From contig NZ_CP082918.1 in the NCBI RefSeq assembly GCF_019931755.1, positions 1,034,001 to 1,098,000 on the forward strand: a stretch of 64,000 nt of DNA, given 5' to 3'. This DNA is from Sutcliffiella horikoshii. Its GTDB lineage: Bacteria; Bacillota; Bacilli; Bacillales; Bacillaceae_I. The translations under genes were made by a program, and so were the position numbers. Shown in pieces: positions 26,025 through 34,878 of this stretch (positions are counted from its first letter, which is position 1; the number at the start of each line of letters is the position of its first letter). The notes under the pieces were generated by a model. That model saw nothing but the letters and a program-made list of their open reading frames with translations, ran no database searches and was not told where the DNA came from.

Positions 26025-26639
26025 ATGACTACGAATGTAAAGTTGGCGATTATCTATTACAGTTCAACAGGTACGAACTATAAGTTGGCAAAAACAGCAG
26101 AAGAGGAAGCAAAGGCAAGTGGAGCAGAAGTGAAGTTGGTAAAGGTACCAGAGCTTGCCCCACAAGAAGCAATTAATTCTAATCCAGCTTGGAAGCAACA
26201 TCTAGAGGAGACCAAAGACGTACCGGAAGTAAGTTTAGATGACCTTACATGGGCCGATGCTTATATATTCAGTGTTCCAACAAGATATGGAACTGCTCCT
26301 GCACAAATGAAGCAATTCCTCGATACAACAGGTGGACTGTGGGCAGAAGGAAAACTTGCAAACAAGGTTGCAAGTGCCATGACTTCTGCAAGCAATCCTC
26401 ACGGAGGCCAAGAACAAACCATCCTGAATCTTTACACCACCTTATACCATTGGGGAGTGATTATCGCGGCACCTGGATATACGGACAGCTCCATTTTTGA
26501 AACAGGCGGAAATCCTTATGGAACAAGTGTGACAGCTGATCAGGACGGTAATTGGAAAGAGGACGTAGCTGCAGCGGTTAAACATCAGACAAAACGGACC
26601 CTCCAAGTTGCCAGTGCCATCAAAAACGGCATGCAATAG
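26025..26639 (+). CDS. wrbA: WrbA-type NAD(P)H:quinone oxidoreductase
   Basis: About 204 residues with a flavodoxin-like fold: IIYYSSTGTNYKLAKTAEEE (FMN phosphate loop), PTRYGTAPAQMKQFLDTTGG and SASNPHGGQEQTILNL (isoalloxazine-binding loops). It is a tetrameric FMN enzyme reducing quinones by two electrons. AAAAGGAGTG supports ATG 26025; a TTG six bases upstream is in frame but too close. About 85 bp upstream is ATTCGAGATA (25924-25933), which matches one half of the MhqR-like palindrome, so quinone-responsive control is possible. Confidence 0.9.
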   Translation: MTTNVKLAIIYYSSTGTNYKLAKTAEEEAKASGAEVKLVKVPELAPQEAINSNPAWKQHLEETKDVPEVSLDDLTWADAYIFSVPTRYGTAPAQMKQFLDTTGGLWAEGKLANKVASAMTSASNPHGGQEQTILNLYTTLYHWGVIIAAPGYTDSSIFETGGNPYGTSVTADQDGNWKEDVAAAVKHQTKRTLQVASAIKNGMQ

Positions 26640-26649
26640 AATTAAACAA

Positions 26650-26683
26650 TGACTACCCATCACTTTTGTGGTGGGTATTTCCT
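26650..26683 (+). terminator. Terminator after wrbA
   Basis: TACCCATCAC / GTGGTGGGTA stem with loop TTTT, then TTTCCTATT. Confidence 0.7.
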
Positions 26684-26689
26684 ATTAGA

Positions 26690-27056
26690 ATAAGAAAGTA
26701 TATAATTCGGTTGATTTCCGTACCAGGCGCTTCGCTTGCCTGCGGGCGGTCCGTGAGCCTCCTCGGCTTGCAGCCTGTGGGGTCTCACCTGTCCCTTCCT
26801 CCCGCGGGCGTCTGCGCGCCTTCCAACTCCAATCAACAAGTTACTTCATTCAACTTAAGGATAAAAAAGATTCCTAACGAGTTACTGATAGACCAATAAC
26901 ATTTCCTTTTACGCAATTTCAAGCTGTGGATTGGAGCAAATGGCGTAGACTCCAGCGGGGGAGTAGCGGCAATGTTGAGACCCCGCAGCGAATGCGAGGA
27001 GGCTCAATGCCGCCCCGCGGAAAGCGCAGCCATTTGCGGAAAGGAACAGCGGCAGT
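26690..27056 (+). repeat. Composite A-linker-B repeat, copy 2
   Basis: End box TAAGAAAGTATATAATTCG, module A (26710-26837), a 94-bp conserved linker, and inverted module B (26932-27053) with the perfect stem GCAAATGGC / GCCATTTGC. It fills the gap between wrbA and a minus-strand membrane-protein gene. Confidence 0.88.
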
Positions 27057-27085
27057 TAACCCCAAAAACAAAGTTTTTTAAAACG

Positions 27086-27424
27086 TTAATCCTTTTGAAT
27101 GGTCTGTTTTCTTTTATATTTTCTGATGAAATAGGCCCGTTGAACGAACAAGTAAGCAAGGAATACGGTGGAACAAAATATCGCTACCATCATATTAAAA
27201 AGCATTCCCCCGATATAAAGGAGTCCATCAACCTTAAGGGTAAGGAAGTACCAAATGGTCGTAGTGATAAACCATGTGAGGATGATAAAGGAAAGACTAA
27301 TGGCAGTATGGAAAAAAAATGCCCCTTTACGCATCACCATTTGAGAGACATACATATAACTGACAAGTGTCGTGGAAACAATCGCCAATAAATTCAAGAG
27401 CATAATATAGTCATACATCTCCAT
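27086..27424 (-). CDS. Four-helix membrane protein of unknown function
   Basis: About 112 residues starting MEMYDYIMLL, with four hydrophobic segments and a strongly basic tail (YFIRKYKRKQTIQKD). Two in-frame ATGs (27424 and 27418) follow AAGTTTGGTG; the frame is open further upstream but without a ribosome site. No family recognised. Positive-inside rule puts the C-terminus in the cytoplasm. Divergent from yvgN. Confidence 0.65.
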   Translation of the reverse strand: MEMYDYIMLLNLLAIVSTTLVSYMYVSQMVMRKGAFFFHTAISLSFIILTWFITTTIWYFLTLKVDGLLYIGGMLFNMMVAIFCSTVFLAYLFVQRAYFIRKYKRKQTIQKD

Positions 27425-27550
27425 CACCAAACTTCTTTTTTCTATTGTATAGCGGGACAAATTGATGGGTGAGTACCTAAGCAAAATATTTGCATAATTG
27501 GTGTAATGGGACATAATAAAAGTATGCTTGAAAATAGGAAGGTGAAAAAA

Positions 27551-28378
27551 ATGAAAAGTTTAGCATCCACAACAACCTTACATAATGGCGTAGAAATGCC
27601 TTGGTTTGGTCTTGGTGTATTTAAAGTGGAAGAAGGTCAGGAAGTAGAATCTTCTGTAAAGATGGCCATCCATGCAGGCTATAAAAGCATCGATACGGCA
27701 GCCATTTATAAGAATGAAGAAGGTGTAGGTAAAGGGATTAGAGAGTCCGATGTACCTCGGGAAGAGCTTTTCATTACGACTAAAGTATGGAATGCAGATC
27801 AAGGATATGAATCTACATTAAAAGCTTTTGATGAGAGCATGGAAAAGCTAGGACTAGAATATCTTGACTTATACCTCGTACACTGGCCTGTTAAAGGAAA
27901 GTATGTAGATACGTGGAAAGCATTAGAAAAGCTATATAGGGATGGAAGAGTCCGTGCCATTGGGGTGAGCAACTTCCAAATCCATCACCTTCAAGATATT
28001 CTGGATGTGGCTGAGGTAAAACCAATGGTTAATCAGGTAGAGTACCATCCAAAGCTTTCCCAGGTGGAGCTATTAAATTTCTGTAAAGAAAACGGCATCC
28101 AAATGGAAGCGTGGTCCCCACTGATGCAAGGACAGCTTTTGGATAATGAAGTTTTAAAAGAAATTGCAGATGCTCATAATAAGTCCGTTGCGCAGGTTAT
28201 TCTTCGCTGGGATCTTCAAAATGGTGTCGTGACTATTCCGAAATCCGTGAAAGAGCATCGTATTAAAGAAAATGCGGATATTTTCGACTTTGAGTTGTCA
28301 GCAGATGAGATGCAGAAGATTCATGCATTGAATGAAGACAAGCGTGTAGGTCCAGATCCGGATAATTTTGATTTTTAA
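27551..28378 (+). CDS. yvgN: Aldo/keto reductase YvgN (glyoxal/methylglyoxal reductase)
   Basis: 275 residues with the AKR tetrad: Asp and Tyr in [15 protein letters not shown], Lys in TKVWNADQG and His in YLVHWP. NADPH-binding [13 protein letters not shown] lies near the C-terminus. The sequence is very close to B. subtilis YvgN (276 aa) along its length, including [15 protein letters not shown]. It reduces methylglyoxal and other reactive aldehydes. RBS GGAAGGTG precedes ATG 27551. Single gene with a terminator. Confidence 0.92.
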   Translation: MKSLASTTTLHNGVEMPWFGLGVFKVEEGQEVESSVKMAIHAGYKSIDTAAIYKNEEGVGKGIRESDVPREELFITTKVWNADQGYESTLKAFDESMEKLGLEYLDLYLVHWPVKGKYVDTWKALEKLYRDGRVRAIGVSNFQIHHLQDILDVAEVKPMVNQVEYHPKLSQVELLNFCKENGIQMEAWSPLMQGQLLDNEVLKEIADAHNKSVAQVILRWDLQNGVVTIPKSVKEHRIKENADIFDFELSADEMQKIHALNEDKRVGPDPDNFDF

Positions 28379-28390
28379 TAACTACTCTAA

Positions 28391-28433
28391 AACAATAAAA
28401 AGGTGCTGGGCTTCGTCGCCCTGCACCTTTTCT
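28391..28433. terminator. Strong terminator after yvgN
   Basis: AAAAAGGTGCTGGGC / GCCCTGCACCTTTT stem with a short loop. Confidence 0.88.
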
Positions 28434-28860
28434 AATGAGAAAGTATGAGAATCTGTTGATTTCCGTTCCAGGCGCTTCGCTTGCCTGCGGGCGGTCCGTG
28501 AGCCTCCTCGGCTTGCAGCCTGTGGGGTCTCACCTGTCCCTTCCTCCCGCGGGCGTCTGCGCGCCTTCCACTCCAATCAACAAGGTTGCTTCATTCACCT
28601 TAGTCAAAAAAGCTATCTAACCAACATTACTGATGTACCAATAACGTTTCTTTAACGTAGTTTCGAGCTGTGGATTGGAGCAATTGGCGAAGACTCCTCG
28701 AAAATGCTACGCATTTTCTTCGTGCGAAGTATCGCTGTCGAAGCCTTCCTTGTCCTACGGGGGGGGTAGCGGCAATGTTGAGACCCCGCAGGCTTGCTGA
28801 GGAGGCTCAAGGTCGCCCCGTGGAAAGCGCAGCTATTTGCGGAAAGGAACAGCGGCGACT
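28434..28860 (+). repeat. Composite A-linker-B repeat, copy 3, with 58-bp insertion
   Basis: End box, module A (28454-28581), conserved linker, inverted module B (28666-28860). Module B carries a 58-bp insertion at 28699-28756, flanked by TCCT, which contains the hairpins AAAATGC / GCATTTT and CTTCG / CGAAG. The same insertion occurs inverted at 46218-46275. Confidence 0.88.
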
Positions 28861-28881
28861 ACCACTAACTCAGGTTTTATA

Positions 28882-29685
28882 TTATTCCACTTCTAACTCT
28901 TCTTGCTGATGTTCGTGTAATTCATCTTTTTCTACGTGTATTTGAACATAATGCAGACCAGTTTCTTTCATGGTCGCTTTTGCTTCATAGACACCATCAC
29001 TGACTTCTTTTGCATCTACGAATTCATGTTTCTCTGAATCTTCATGCCAAATTTCAAAACGGACAGTCGCATCTGTTAAAGGAGCTTCTTCTTGCTTGAT
29101 TTCTGTTGATAATGTAGTTTCTTGATTCGCTTTTACAGCATCTGTTGATTCTAATGTCATATTCAAGCTGCTCTCATGGCTGTGGTGGTCATCATGATCT
29201 GTTTTTTCATGTGTCTCATGATCGTGATTGTGACCTTCTTCTTCATGTTTGTGCTCTTCTTCTTTCTCTGCAGGTTCAGGATTTCCAACTGTTAATTCAA
29301 CACGTGGCATTACGTGCATATCTCTGGCAGTTGTGTGAGCGACTATATAGTAAAAGCCTTCCTCTTCGAAGGTTTTCATGATGGAATAGATTCCGGAACC
29401 GTCATTCGTTGCTTCGACCATTTCATGATCCGCTTCCTGACCTTGCTTCCATACTTCAAATTTTACTTCATGGGCATCATCCACATTTTCTTCACCTTGA
29501 GTGACAAGGGCTTCTACTTTTACCTCTTCATTCGGTTCCACTGCTTCAGGGAGTTTGATTTCTACTTCCACCATGCTAGGTACTTCATCATTGTTTCCGT
29601 TTGTATTTTCATTGTTATTAGTTGATCCGCAAGCTGCCAACATCATTAATGAAAGCAAGCTGATAAATAAGGTTAATTTTTTCAA
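28882..29685 (-). CDS. FixH/YtkA-like lipoprotein with histidine-rich linker
   Basis: About 267 residues. The start is TTG 29685, after GAGGAGTG, giving MKKLTLFISLLSLMMLAACG, a lipoprotein signal with lipobox LAAC. Two YtkA/FixH-like beta domains (about 40-135 and 175-265), each with the pattern GxYxxxxxFEEEGFYYIVAH / GVYEAKATMKETGLHYVQIH, flank a linker near residues 140-172 that contains eleven His (EEHKHEEEGHNHDHE, HDDHHSHES). The linker should bind Cu, Zn or Ni outside the membrane. YtkA-like domains are often tied to copper handling for cytochrome oxidase. Role inferred. Confidence 0.85.
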   Translation of the reverse strand: MKKLTLFISLLSLMMLAACGSTNNNENTNGNNDEVPSMVEVEIKLPEAVEPNEEVKVEALVTQGEENVDDAHEVKFEVWKQGQEADHEMVEATNDGSGIYSIMKTFEEEGFYYIVAHTTARDMHVMPRVELTVGNPEPAEKEEEHKHEEEGHNHDHETHEKTDHDDHHSHESSLNMTLESTDAVKANQETTLSTEIKQEEAPLTDATVRFEIWHEDSEKHEFVDAKEVSDGVYEAKATMKETGLHYVQIHVEKDELHEHQQEELEVE

Positions 29686-29832
29686 AAAGAACACTCCTCT
29701 CGTTCAATGATTTTATTATAACTAGTATCCTAACGGAAAATTTCATCAAAAAGATCAATCTTGTGAACAAAAATAGTATGATATAGGTAATGACCATAAA
29801 TGCATGGAACTATACATAGGGAGTGGTTGAAG

Positions 29833-30258
29833 TTGATTAAGCATTTACAAACAAAAGAACAATTACTTGAAGGTTTTCAAGTATTAAAGGAATTAAGACC
29901 ACACCTGACAGGAGATACATTTCTAGAAATATATGAAACCATGCACAAAGAAGGCTACGAATTATATGCTTATGTTGAAGAAGATGAGATAGTCGCTGTT
30001 ACGGGAATAATCATGTTAACCAACTTTTATGATGGGCGTCATATTTATGTGTATGATCTAGTGACAAAAAGCACAATCAGATCAAAAGGCTACGGGGAGA
30101 AATTGCTCACGTACATAGAAGGATTAGGGAAAGAAAGAGGTTGTGAGAAGGTTACTTTGTCATCAGGCTTGCCAAGGGTAGATGCTCATAGATTTTATGA
30201 AAAGAAAATGGATTACGATAAAACTAGTTATGTATTTAGAAAAGAGCTGTTGCTTTGA
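29833..30258 (+). CDS. GNAT-family N-acetyltransferase
   Basis: About 141 residues. GNAT fold with the acetyl-CoA loop TIRSKGYGEKLLTYIE, a preceding beta strand VYDLVTKS and the terminal SGLPRVDAHRFYEKKMDY motif. AGGGAGTGG supports TTG 29833; the frame is open to ATG 29800 without a ribosome site. Substrate unknown. It converges on the yhcT gene and shares its terminator. Confidence 0.82.
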   Translation: MIKHLQTKEQLLEGFQVLKELRPHLTGDTFLEIYETMHKEGYELYAYVEEDEIVAVTGIIMLTNFYDGRHIYVYDLVTKSTIRSKGYGEKLLTYIEGLGKERGCEKVTLSSGLPRVDAHRFYEKKMDYDKTSYVFRKELLL

Positions 30259-30270
30259 TGCTACAGCTCT
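30242..30270. terminator. Shared terminator, GNAT gene and yhcT
   Basis: AGAGCTGT / ACAGCTCT stem overlapping the ends of both convergent genes. Confidence 0.7.
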
Positions 30271-31157
30271 TCTAGTTTCAAAAAGGAAGGTCCAAAGCTT
30301 GTTGGGACTGGAGCATGGACTGTTGCGCTTTTTTCTTTAAACGGGTGTGGAACAGTTAACTTCCATGCATGCAGGCTATGGCGATGATGTTTGTTTTTTG
30401 AACCATAAAGCTTATCACCATAGATGGGATGACCAATGCTGCTCATATGTACCCTGATCTGATGCGTCCTACCGGTATCTAGTGTTAATTCTACAAGTGT
30501 TAGTTGTTCTTTTTGAAAAGTCTTAACAACTTTAAAGTGTGTTATAGCCTTTTGTCCATTAGGAGAGACTCTTCTTCTTGAAGCATGGTGGCGGTCTTTT
30601 CCAATAGGTTTATCCAGAGTTCCTTTGGACATGCTCATTATGCCTTCAACAAGTGCCAAATATGTTCGTTTAACTTTCCGTTCCTCGAGCATCCTGTCCA
30701 AGATTGCGCCGCTAATGGCATGTTTTGCAAACAGAATGGCTCCGCTGGTGTCTTGATCTAAACGATGTACATGACGGACTTTAGAAGAGATTCCGTTATT
30801 TTTGAAATAATATGCCACTCCGTTGGATAGAGAGCGGAAGTCTTGATCTGAAGAGGGATGTGTGTCCATTCCTGCTTCCTTATTGACTACCAAAAGATGT
30901 TCGGTCTCGTATATGATTTCGATATCCATTTCGGTAGCAATGGGAGATATCTCTTCTGGTAAAATAGGAACAAAAACTTGGTCGCCTTCCTTAAGTGGGT
31001 TTGTCCAATTAGGGTTCTCACCATTCACCAATACTTGCTTGGACATCCTCAGTTCATGAAGATGACCTTTAGGAATACCAATTACATCTTTTAGATAACT
31101 TTGTAAGGGGAGGGACCTATTGTTCGTTACGCAGAATGTTAGCATTTGGTTATTCAT
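30261..31157 (-). CDS. yhcT: RluA-family pseudouridine synthase YhcT
   Basis: 298 residues. An N-terminal S4-like RNA-binding segment (about 15-75) is followed by a RluA catalytic domain with HRLDQDTSG (catalytic Asp, about residue 134), LVEGIM, and TGRTHQIRVHMSSIGHPIYGD. It isomerises specific uridines in RNA; the site is unknown. AAGGAG before ATG 31157 sets the start. B. subtilis has yhcT beside yhcU, as here, although the next gene is divergent in this window. Confidence 0.88.
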   Translation of the reverse strand: MNNQMLTFCVTNNRSLPLQSYLKDVIGIPKGHLHELRMSKQVLVNGENPNWTNPLKEGDQVFVPILPEEISPIATEMDIEIIYETEHLLVVNKEAGMDTHPSSDQDFRSLSNGVAYYFKNNGISSKVRHVHRLDQDTSGAILFAKHAISGAILDRMLEERKVKRTYLALVEGIMSMSKGTLDKPIGKDRHHASRRRVSPNGQKAITHFKVVKTFQKEQLTLVELTLDTGRTHQIRVHMSSIGHPIYGDKLYGSKNKHHRHSLHAWKLTVPHPFKEKSATVHAPVPTSFGPSFLKLEEL

Positions 31158-31280
31158 TATTAGCTCCTTCTTATAATATTGTCGTAATGAGTCTATGGAT
31201 TCCATTAACTACCTACCCAAATAAAGATGCATTTATGTTACTCTTTTGTTATAGAGAAGTTACAAGGGTGGTTTTAATTC

Positions 31281-31694
31281 GTGAAAGTAGTATACGCTTC
31301 AACTCCAGAGCAAGAGAACCATATTGGGGAATTGGTTCAACACCTCTTAACGAACATTCTTCCTTATTATTTCACAGATAAAGAGATAGAAAACCTTGCA
31401 AAGCAATTATCCCTTCACACTGGAGAAGTCCATGATACTTTTTCCGATTATAATGGAACTTTGAAAGAAGCATTTCATATCATATCATGCCTTCAAGCAA
31501 TTATTGCAGTTATTGAAACAATCCAAGAAGAGGACGTACTTACAAAGCATCGTGAAATATTTAAGAGGAATGTCAATATGTTAGGAGAGTACGGGTTTTC
31601 CTTCCCGTTTTCGATTGACCAGTTTGTGCAAAAACCTAGCAAGCCGAATATTTTCAGTAAGTTTATTCGACCTTCCAATCATTTTTTGATTTAA
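31281..31694 (+). CDS. yhcU: DUF5365-like protein YhcU
   Basis: 137 residues starting with GTG after AAGGGTGG. MKVVYASTPEQENHIGELVQ matches the start of B. subtilis YhcU. Mostly helical, no membrane segment, no known function. The neighbourhood (yhcT upstream, yhcX and the glp genes further down) supports the name. Confidence 0.72.
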   Translation: MKVVYASTPEQENHIGELVQHLLTNILPYYFTDKEIENLAKQLSLHTGEVHDTFSDYNGTLKEAFHIISCLQAIIAVIETIQEEDVLTKHREIFKRNVNMLGEYGFSFPFSIDQFVQKPSKPNIFSKFIRPSNHFLI

Positions 31695-31710
31695 AAAGTT
31701 TGTAAAACAC

Positions 31711-31840
31711 CGCTGTTTCATTCCGCAAATGGCTTCGCTTTCCGCGGGGCGACCTTGAGCCTCCTCGGCAAGCCTGCGGGGTCTCAACATTGTCGCTGCT
31801 CCCCCGCAGGAGTCTACGCCATTTGCTCCAATCAACAGCT
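31711..31840 (+). repeat. Interspersed repeat, module B, solo copy
   Basis: 130-bp module B without a partner A. Outer ends CGCTGTT / AACAGCT, stem GCAAATGGC / GCCATTTGC, inner stem TTGAGCCTCC / GGGGTCTCAA. It lies between yhcU and the thioredoxin-like gene. Confidence 0.85.
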
Positions 31841-31861
31841 AGAAACTCATTTTGCAATACA

Positions 31862-31902
31862 TAAGAAAACTCCTGGCGATTATTCGCTAGGAGTTTCTTT
31901 TA
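31862..31902. terminator. Terminator of the bdbC operon
   Basis: AAACTCCTGGCG / CGCTAGGAGTTT stem; on the minus strand a T-run follows. It overlaps the end of the thioredoxin-like gene. Confidence 0.75.
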
Positions 31903-32362
31903 CTTTTTCGAACCATTCGTTGTAGACGCTGCTATCTTGGTGATAGTTCTCTAAGCGTTCTACTTCTTGTCCATCTACAAAATGGATGAAGGTAGGAGTG
32001 GAATTAATACGGTAATCGTCCCAGCCTTGTTCGAATTCCTGTAGATTGTAAAGTTCCATATCTATTCCCATCTCTTCAGCCATTGGTACTACAACAGGGC
32101 TTGTCTGTTTACATGCTGGGCAAGTGGAGCTGTAGAAGTAAATCGTTTTAGTTTCCCCAGCATCCAGATCTTCTTTCAATTCATCAGGGGTGATAATGTT
32201 TTGGTACAATGGATCATCCAGTTGCTTTTGTGTTTCTGTATGAAGCTTATCCTTACCGAAAGGATTACCCTCCACGTTTTGCTTTTGCTGAATATTAGTT
32301 ACAACTACCAGTGCAATAAAGATGGCCATAATGACCGCCATTATAATGATAAGTTTTTTCAA
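31880..32362 (-). CDS. Membrane-anchored thioredoxin-like protein, CPAC active site
   Basis: 160 residues with an N-terminal signal anchor (about 3-25) and a thioredoxin fold. The active site is CPAC in IYFYSSTCPACKQTSPVV (about 80), and the cis-Pro loop is INSTPTFIHF. TTG start after AGGTAACTGACC, just past the bdbC stop, so the two are coupled. BdbC needs a thiol oxidase partner outside the cell (BdbD or BdbA in B. subtilis); this protein likely fills that role or is a YyaL/BdbA-like exchange protein. Confidence 0.82.
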   Translation of the reverse strand: MKKLIIIMAVIMAIFIALVVVTNIQQKQNVEGNPFGKDKLHTETQKQLDDPLYQNIITPDELKEDLDAGETKTIYFYSSTCPACKQTSPVVVPMAEEMGIDMELYNLQEFEQGWDDYRINSTPTFIHFVDGQEVERLENYHQDSSVYNEWFEKVKETPSE

Positions 32363-32364
32363 GG

Positions 32365-32799
32365 TCAGTTACCTGCTTTCTTTGAAAGTTTTTTTACATA
32401 AAACAATATAACCGTGATGGATGTAAAACCGATGAGTGCTAAAAATGGAATGGTGATAAAGCCTAGCCAATTAATATATTGACCAGTACACGGTACAACT
32501 CCACAGGAAACGGAGTTCTCGCCCAAAAACGCAATTTTTTGAATCAAGTAATGATAAATCGAAATACTTCCCCCAATAATTGATAGAGGAAGGACGTAAG
32601 TTGCAATACCAGCATCTTTCTTAACGGCAGCAATTCCAAGCAAAATTACTAAAGGATACATTAATATCCGCTGATACCAGCACAACTCACAAGGTATGTA
32701 CAATAATACTTCTGAAAAATATAAGCTACCTAGTGAAGCAACAAGGGCAATGATTGCTGCTGCAAGCAATAGGTTCTCTATTTTTTTGGAATGGTCCAC
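32365..32799 (-). CDS. bdbC: Disulfide bond formation protein BdbC (DsbB-like)
   Basis: 144 residues with four membrane helices. It has the quinone-side Cys pair in PCELCWYQR (about 36-44) and the second pair in SCGVVPCTGQYINW (about 97-110). It passes electrons from the partner thiol oxidase to menaquinone. GTG start after AGAGGAGAG. The first gene of a two-gene operon with the CPAC protein. A palindrome centred on TTGAATTCAA lies 16 bp upstream. Confidence 0.9.
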   Translation of the reverse strand: MDHSKKIENLLLAAAIIALVASLGSLYFSEVLLYIPCELCWYQRILMYPLVILLGIAAVKKDAGIATYVLPLSIIGGSISIYHYLIQKIAFLGENSVSCGVVPCTGQYINWLGFITIPFLALIGFTSITVILFYVKKLSKKAGN

Positions 32800-32810
32800 G
32801 GAAACTCTCC

Positions 32811-32828
32811 TCTTTTGAATTCAAGATA
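32811..32828 (-). promoter_or_regulatory. Possible MhqR-like half-site before bdbC
   Basis: TCTTTTGAATTCAAGATA has the perfect core TTGAATTCAA and one half (GAATTCaAGATA) matching the operators at 8827 and 14645. The other half is degenerate. Confidence 0.3.
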
Positions 32829-32957
32829 CTTTTCCTAAAATTATAGTCGTTACTTTTCATTATTGCAAAACTAATCCTATCCTTTGAATGTGAACTTTTT
32901 TTGACTTTACGAAAGAAAGCGGTTTCCAACAAAGGGTTCTATCTTGTACAATGATTA

Positions 32958-32971
32958 TGGAATCGATTTCA
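32958..32971 (+). promoter_or_regulatory. Candidate cre site (CcpA) before malL
   Basis: TGGAATCGATTTCA fits TGNNANCGNTNNCA at every fixed position. It lies just downstream of a possible -10 (TACAAT, 32947-32952), the usual place for carbon catabolite repression. Confidence 0.6.
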
Positions 32972-33027
32972 TTTACATGAACATGGAATATACGTTAAAT
33001 AAACAATAGATAGGGAGAGGAACTGTT

Positions 33028-34704
33028 ATGACAACAAAAAAGTGGTGGAAAGAAGCAGTTGTTTATCAAATCTACCCACGAAGCTTCAATGATTCAAATG
33101 GAGATGGAGTAGGCGATATTCAAGGAATCATTGAAAAACTTGATTACTTAAAAGAGCTAGGTGTGGATGTTGTCTGGCTTTCTCCTGTTTATAAATCACC
33201 TAATGATGATAATGGCTATGACATAAGTGACTATCGCAACATTATGGATGAGTTCGGTACAATGGCAGATTGGGAAGAAATGCTTGCGGAGATGCATAAG
33301 AGGGACATCAAATTGATTATGGATCTTGTGGTAAATCATAGTTCCGATGAACATGAATGGTTTAAAGAGTCTCGTAAATCAAAGGATAACCCATATCGTG
33401 ATTATTATATTTGGAGACCAGGGAAGGATGGGTCTGAGCCAAACAACTGGGAAGCTACTTTTGGCGGATCTGTGTGGGAGTATGATGAGCAATCGGATGA
33501 GTACTTCCTTCATTTATTTTCTAAAAAGCAACCAGATTTGAATTGGGAGAACCCTAAACTGCGACAAGAAGTATATGACATGATGAAGTTCTGGTTGGAT
33601 AAGGGCATTGACGGATTCAGAATGGATGTCATTAACTTCATATCCAAAGTGGATGGGTTGCCGGATGGAGAAAAGGTGGAAGGAAAGAAGTATGTTTCCG
33701 GTCATCAGTATTTCATGAATGGGCCTCGTATTCATGAATTCCTACAAGAAATGCATAAAGAAGTGTTGGAAGATTATAATGTCATGACGGTTGGAGAAAT
33801 GCCAGGCGTATCTCCGGAAGAGGGAAAACTTTATACAGGAGAAGAGCGCAAGGAATTAAACATGGTCTTCCAATTTGAACATATGGACCTTGATACACAG
33901 CCTGGCAAGAATAAGTGGCACTTGAAATCATTGGATTTGCGTGATTTAAAGAGATCACTTGGCAAATGGCAGTCCGAGCTTGAAGATGGCGGATGGAACA
34001 GCTTATATTGGAACAACCATGATCAACCTCGTATTGTATCAAGGTGGGGAAATGACAAGGAGTACCGTGTCACATCTGCTAAAATGTTGGCAACATGTCT
34101 GCATATGATGAAAGGGACGCCATATATCTACCAAGGGGAAGAGCTTGGGATGACCAATATTAAGTTCGAATCGATCGAGGATTATAAGGATATTGAAACA
34201 CTAAATATGTACAATGAACGGGTAGTTGAAAATGGAGAAGACCCACAGGAAATCATGCAATCCATTTACACTAAAGGACGTGATAACGCAAGAACACCAG
34301 TTCAGTGGAATAACGCTGAACATGCAGGGTTCACAACGGGGACTCCGTGGATCAAGGTGAATGAAAATTATCACGAAATCAATGCCGAAAAAGCGATGCT
34401 AGATAAAGATTCTATCTTCCATTACTACCGTAAATTGATACAACTTCGTAAACAAAATGAGGTTATTGTGTACGGTTCATTTGAGATGTTGTATGAGGAG
34501 CATGCAGAAATATTTGCTTATACCCGTACGCTTAGAGACGAAACTCTACTTGTTGTGACAAATTTCTCGGGAAATAACCACCAGTTCGACAGTACCATAG
34601 ACCTAAAAGAGGCAGAACTAATTATTAGTAACTATGAAACAGCCGAAAAGGAAGCAAATTCTTTTGAGTTGCGTCCTTGGGAAGCTAGAGTTTATCAGAT
34701 TTGA
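33028..34704 (+). CDS. malL: Oligo-1,6-glucosidase / sucrase-isomaltase-type alpha-glucosidase
   Basis: 558 residues, GH13 subfamily 31. Conserved regions: DLVVNHSSDEH, GFRMDVINF (nucleophile Asp, about residue 199), TVGEMPG (acid Glu, about 255) and NNHDQPR (third Asp, about 330). It cleaves alpha-1,6 and alpha-1,4 bonds in isomaltose and maltose oligomers in the cytoplasm. RBS AGGGAGAGGAAC. Single gene with a cre-like site upstream and a terminator downstream; length normal. Confidence 0.93.
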   Translation: MTTKKWWKEAVVYQIYPRSFNDSNGDGVGDIQGIIEKLDYLKELGVDVVWLSPVYKSPNDDNGYDISDYRNIMDEFGTMADWEEMLAEMHKRDIKLIMDLVVNHSSDEHEWFKESRKSKDNPYRDYYIWRPGKDGSEPNNWEATFGGSVWEYDEQSDEYFLHLFSKKQPDLNWENPKLRQEVYDMMKFWLDKGIDGFRMDVINFISKVDGLPDGEKVEGKKYVSGHQYFMNGPRIHEFLQEMHKEVLEDYNVMTVGEMPGVSPEEGKLYTGEERKELNMVFQFEHMDLDTQPGKNKWHLKSLDLRDLKRSLGKWQSELEDGGWNSLYWNNHDQPRIVSRWGNDKEYRVTSAKMLATCLHMMKGTPYIYQGEELGMTNIKFESIEDYKDIETLNMYNERVVENGEDPQEIMQSIYTKGRDNARTPVQWNNAEHAGFTTGTPWIKVNENYHEINAEKAMLDKDSIFHYYRKLIQLRKQNEVIVYGSFEMLYEEHAEIFAYTRTLRDETLLVVTNFSGNNHQFDSTIDLKEAELIISNYETAEKEANSFELRPWEARVYQI

Positions 34705-34711
34705 TGATGTA

Positions 34712-34766
34712 GGGACAGGTCCCTTGACCCGCTTTTGGTGGGCGGGGAGCCTGTCCTTTATTGTTT
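34712..34766 (+). terminator. Terminator after malL
   Basis: GGACAGG / CCTGTCC outer stem with an inner CCC / GGG segment, then TTTATTGTTTTG. Confidence 0.75.
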
Positions 34767-34878
34767 TGTGTTTCATTATGATAAAATTGGGGAATAAGTA
34801 ATATTGGGCAATTCTCCGTTTTACATTAGAAAGGGCCCATTTTTATTTGTTTGTACATAAGGATAGGAGATGATGGCA

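Noticed and set aside
26972..27391. Protein-coding frames through the composite repeats (also near 18360, 28670, 46128, 61020)
   Set aside because: They follow the GC-rich repeat sequence, start without ribosome sites, differ between copies by frameshifts and overlap real genes on the other strand.
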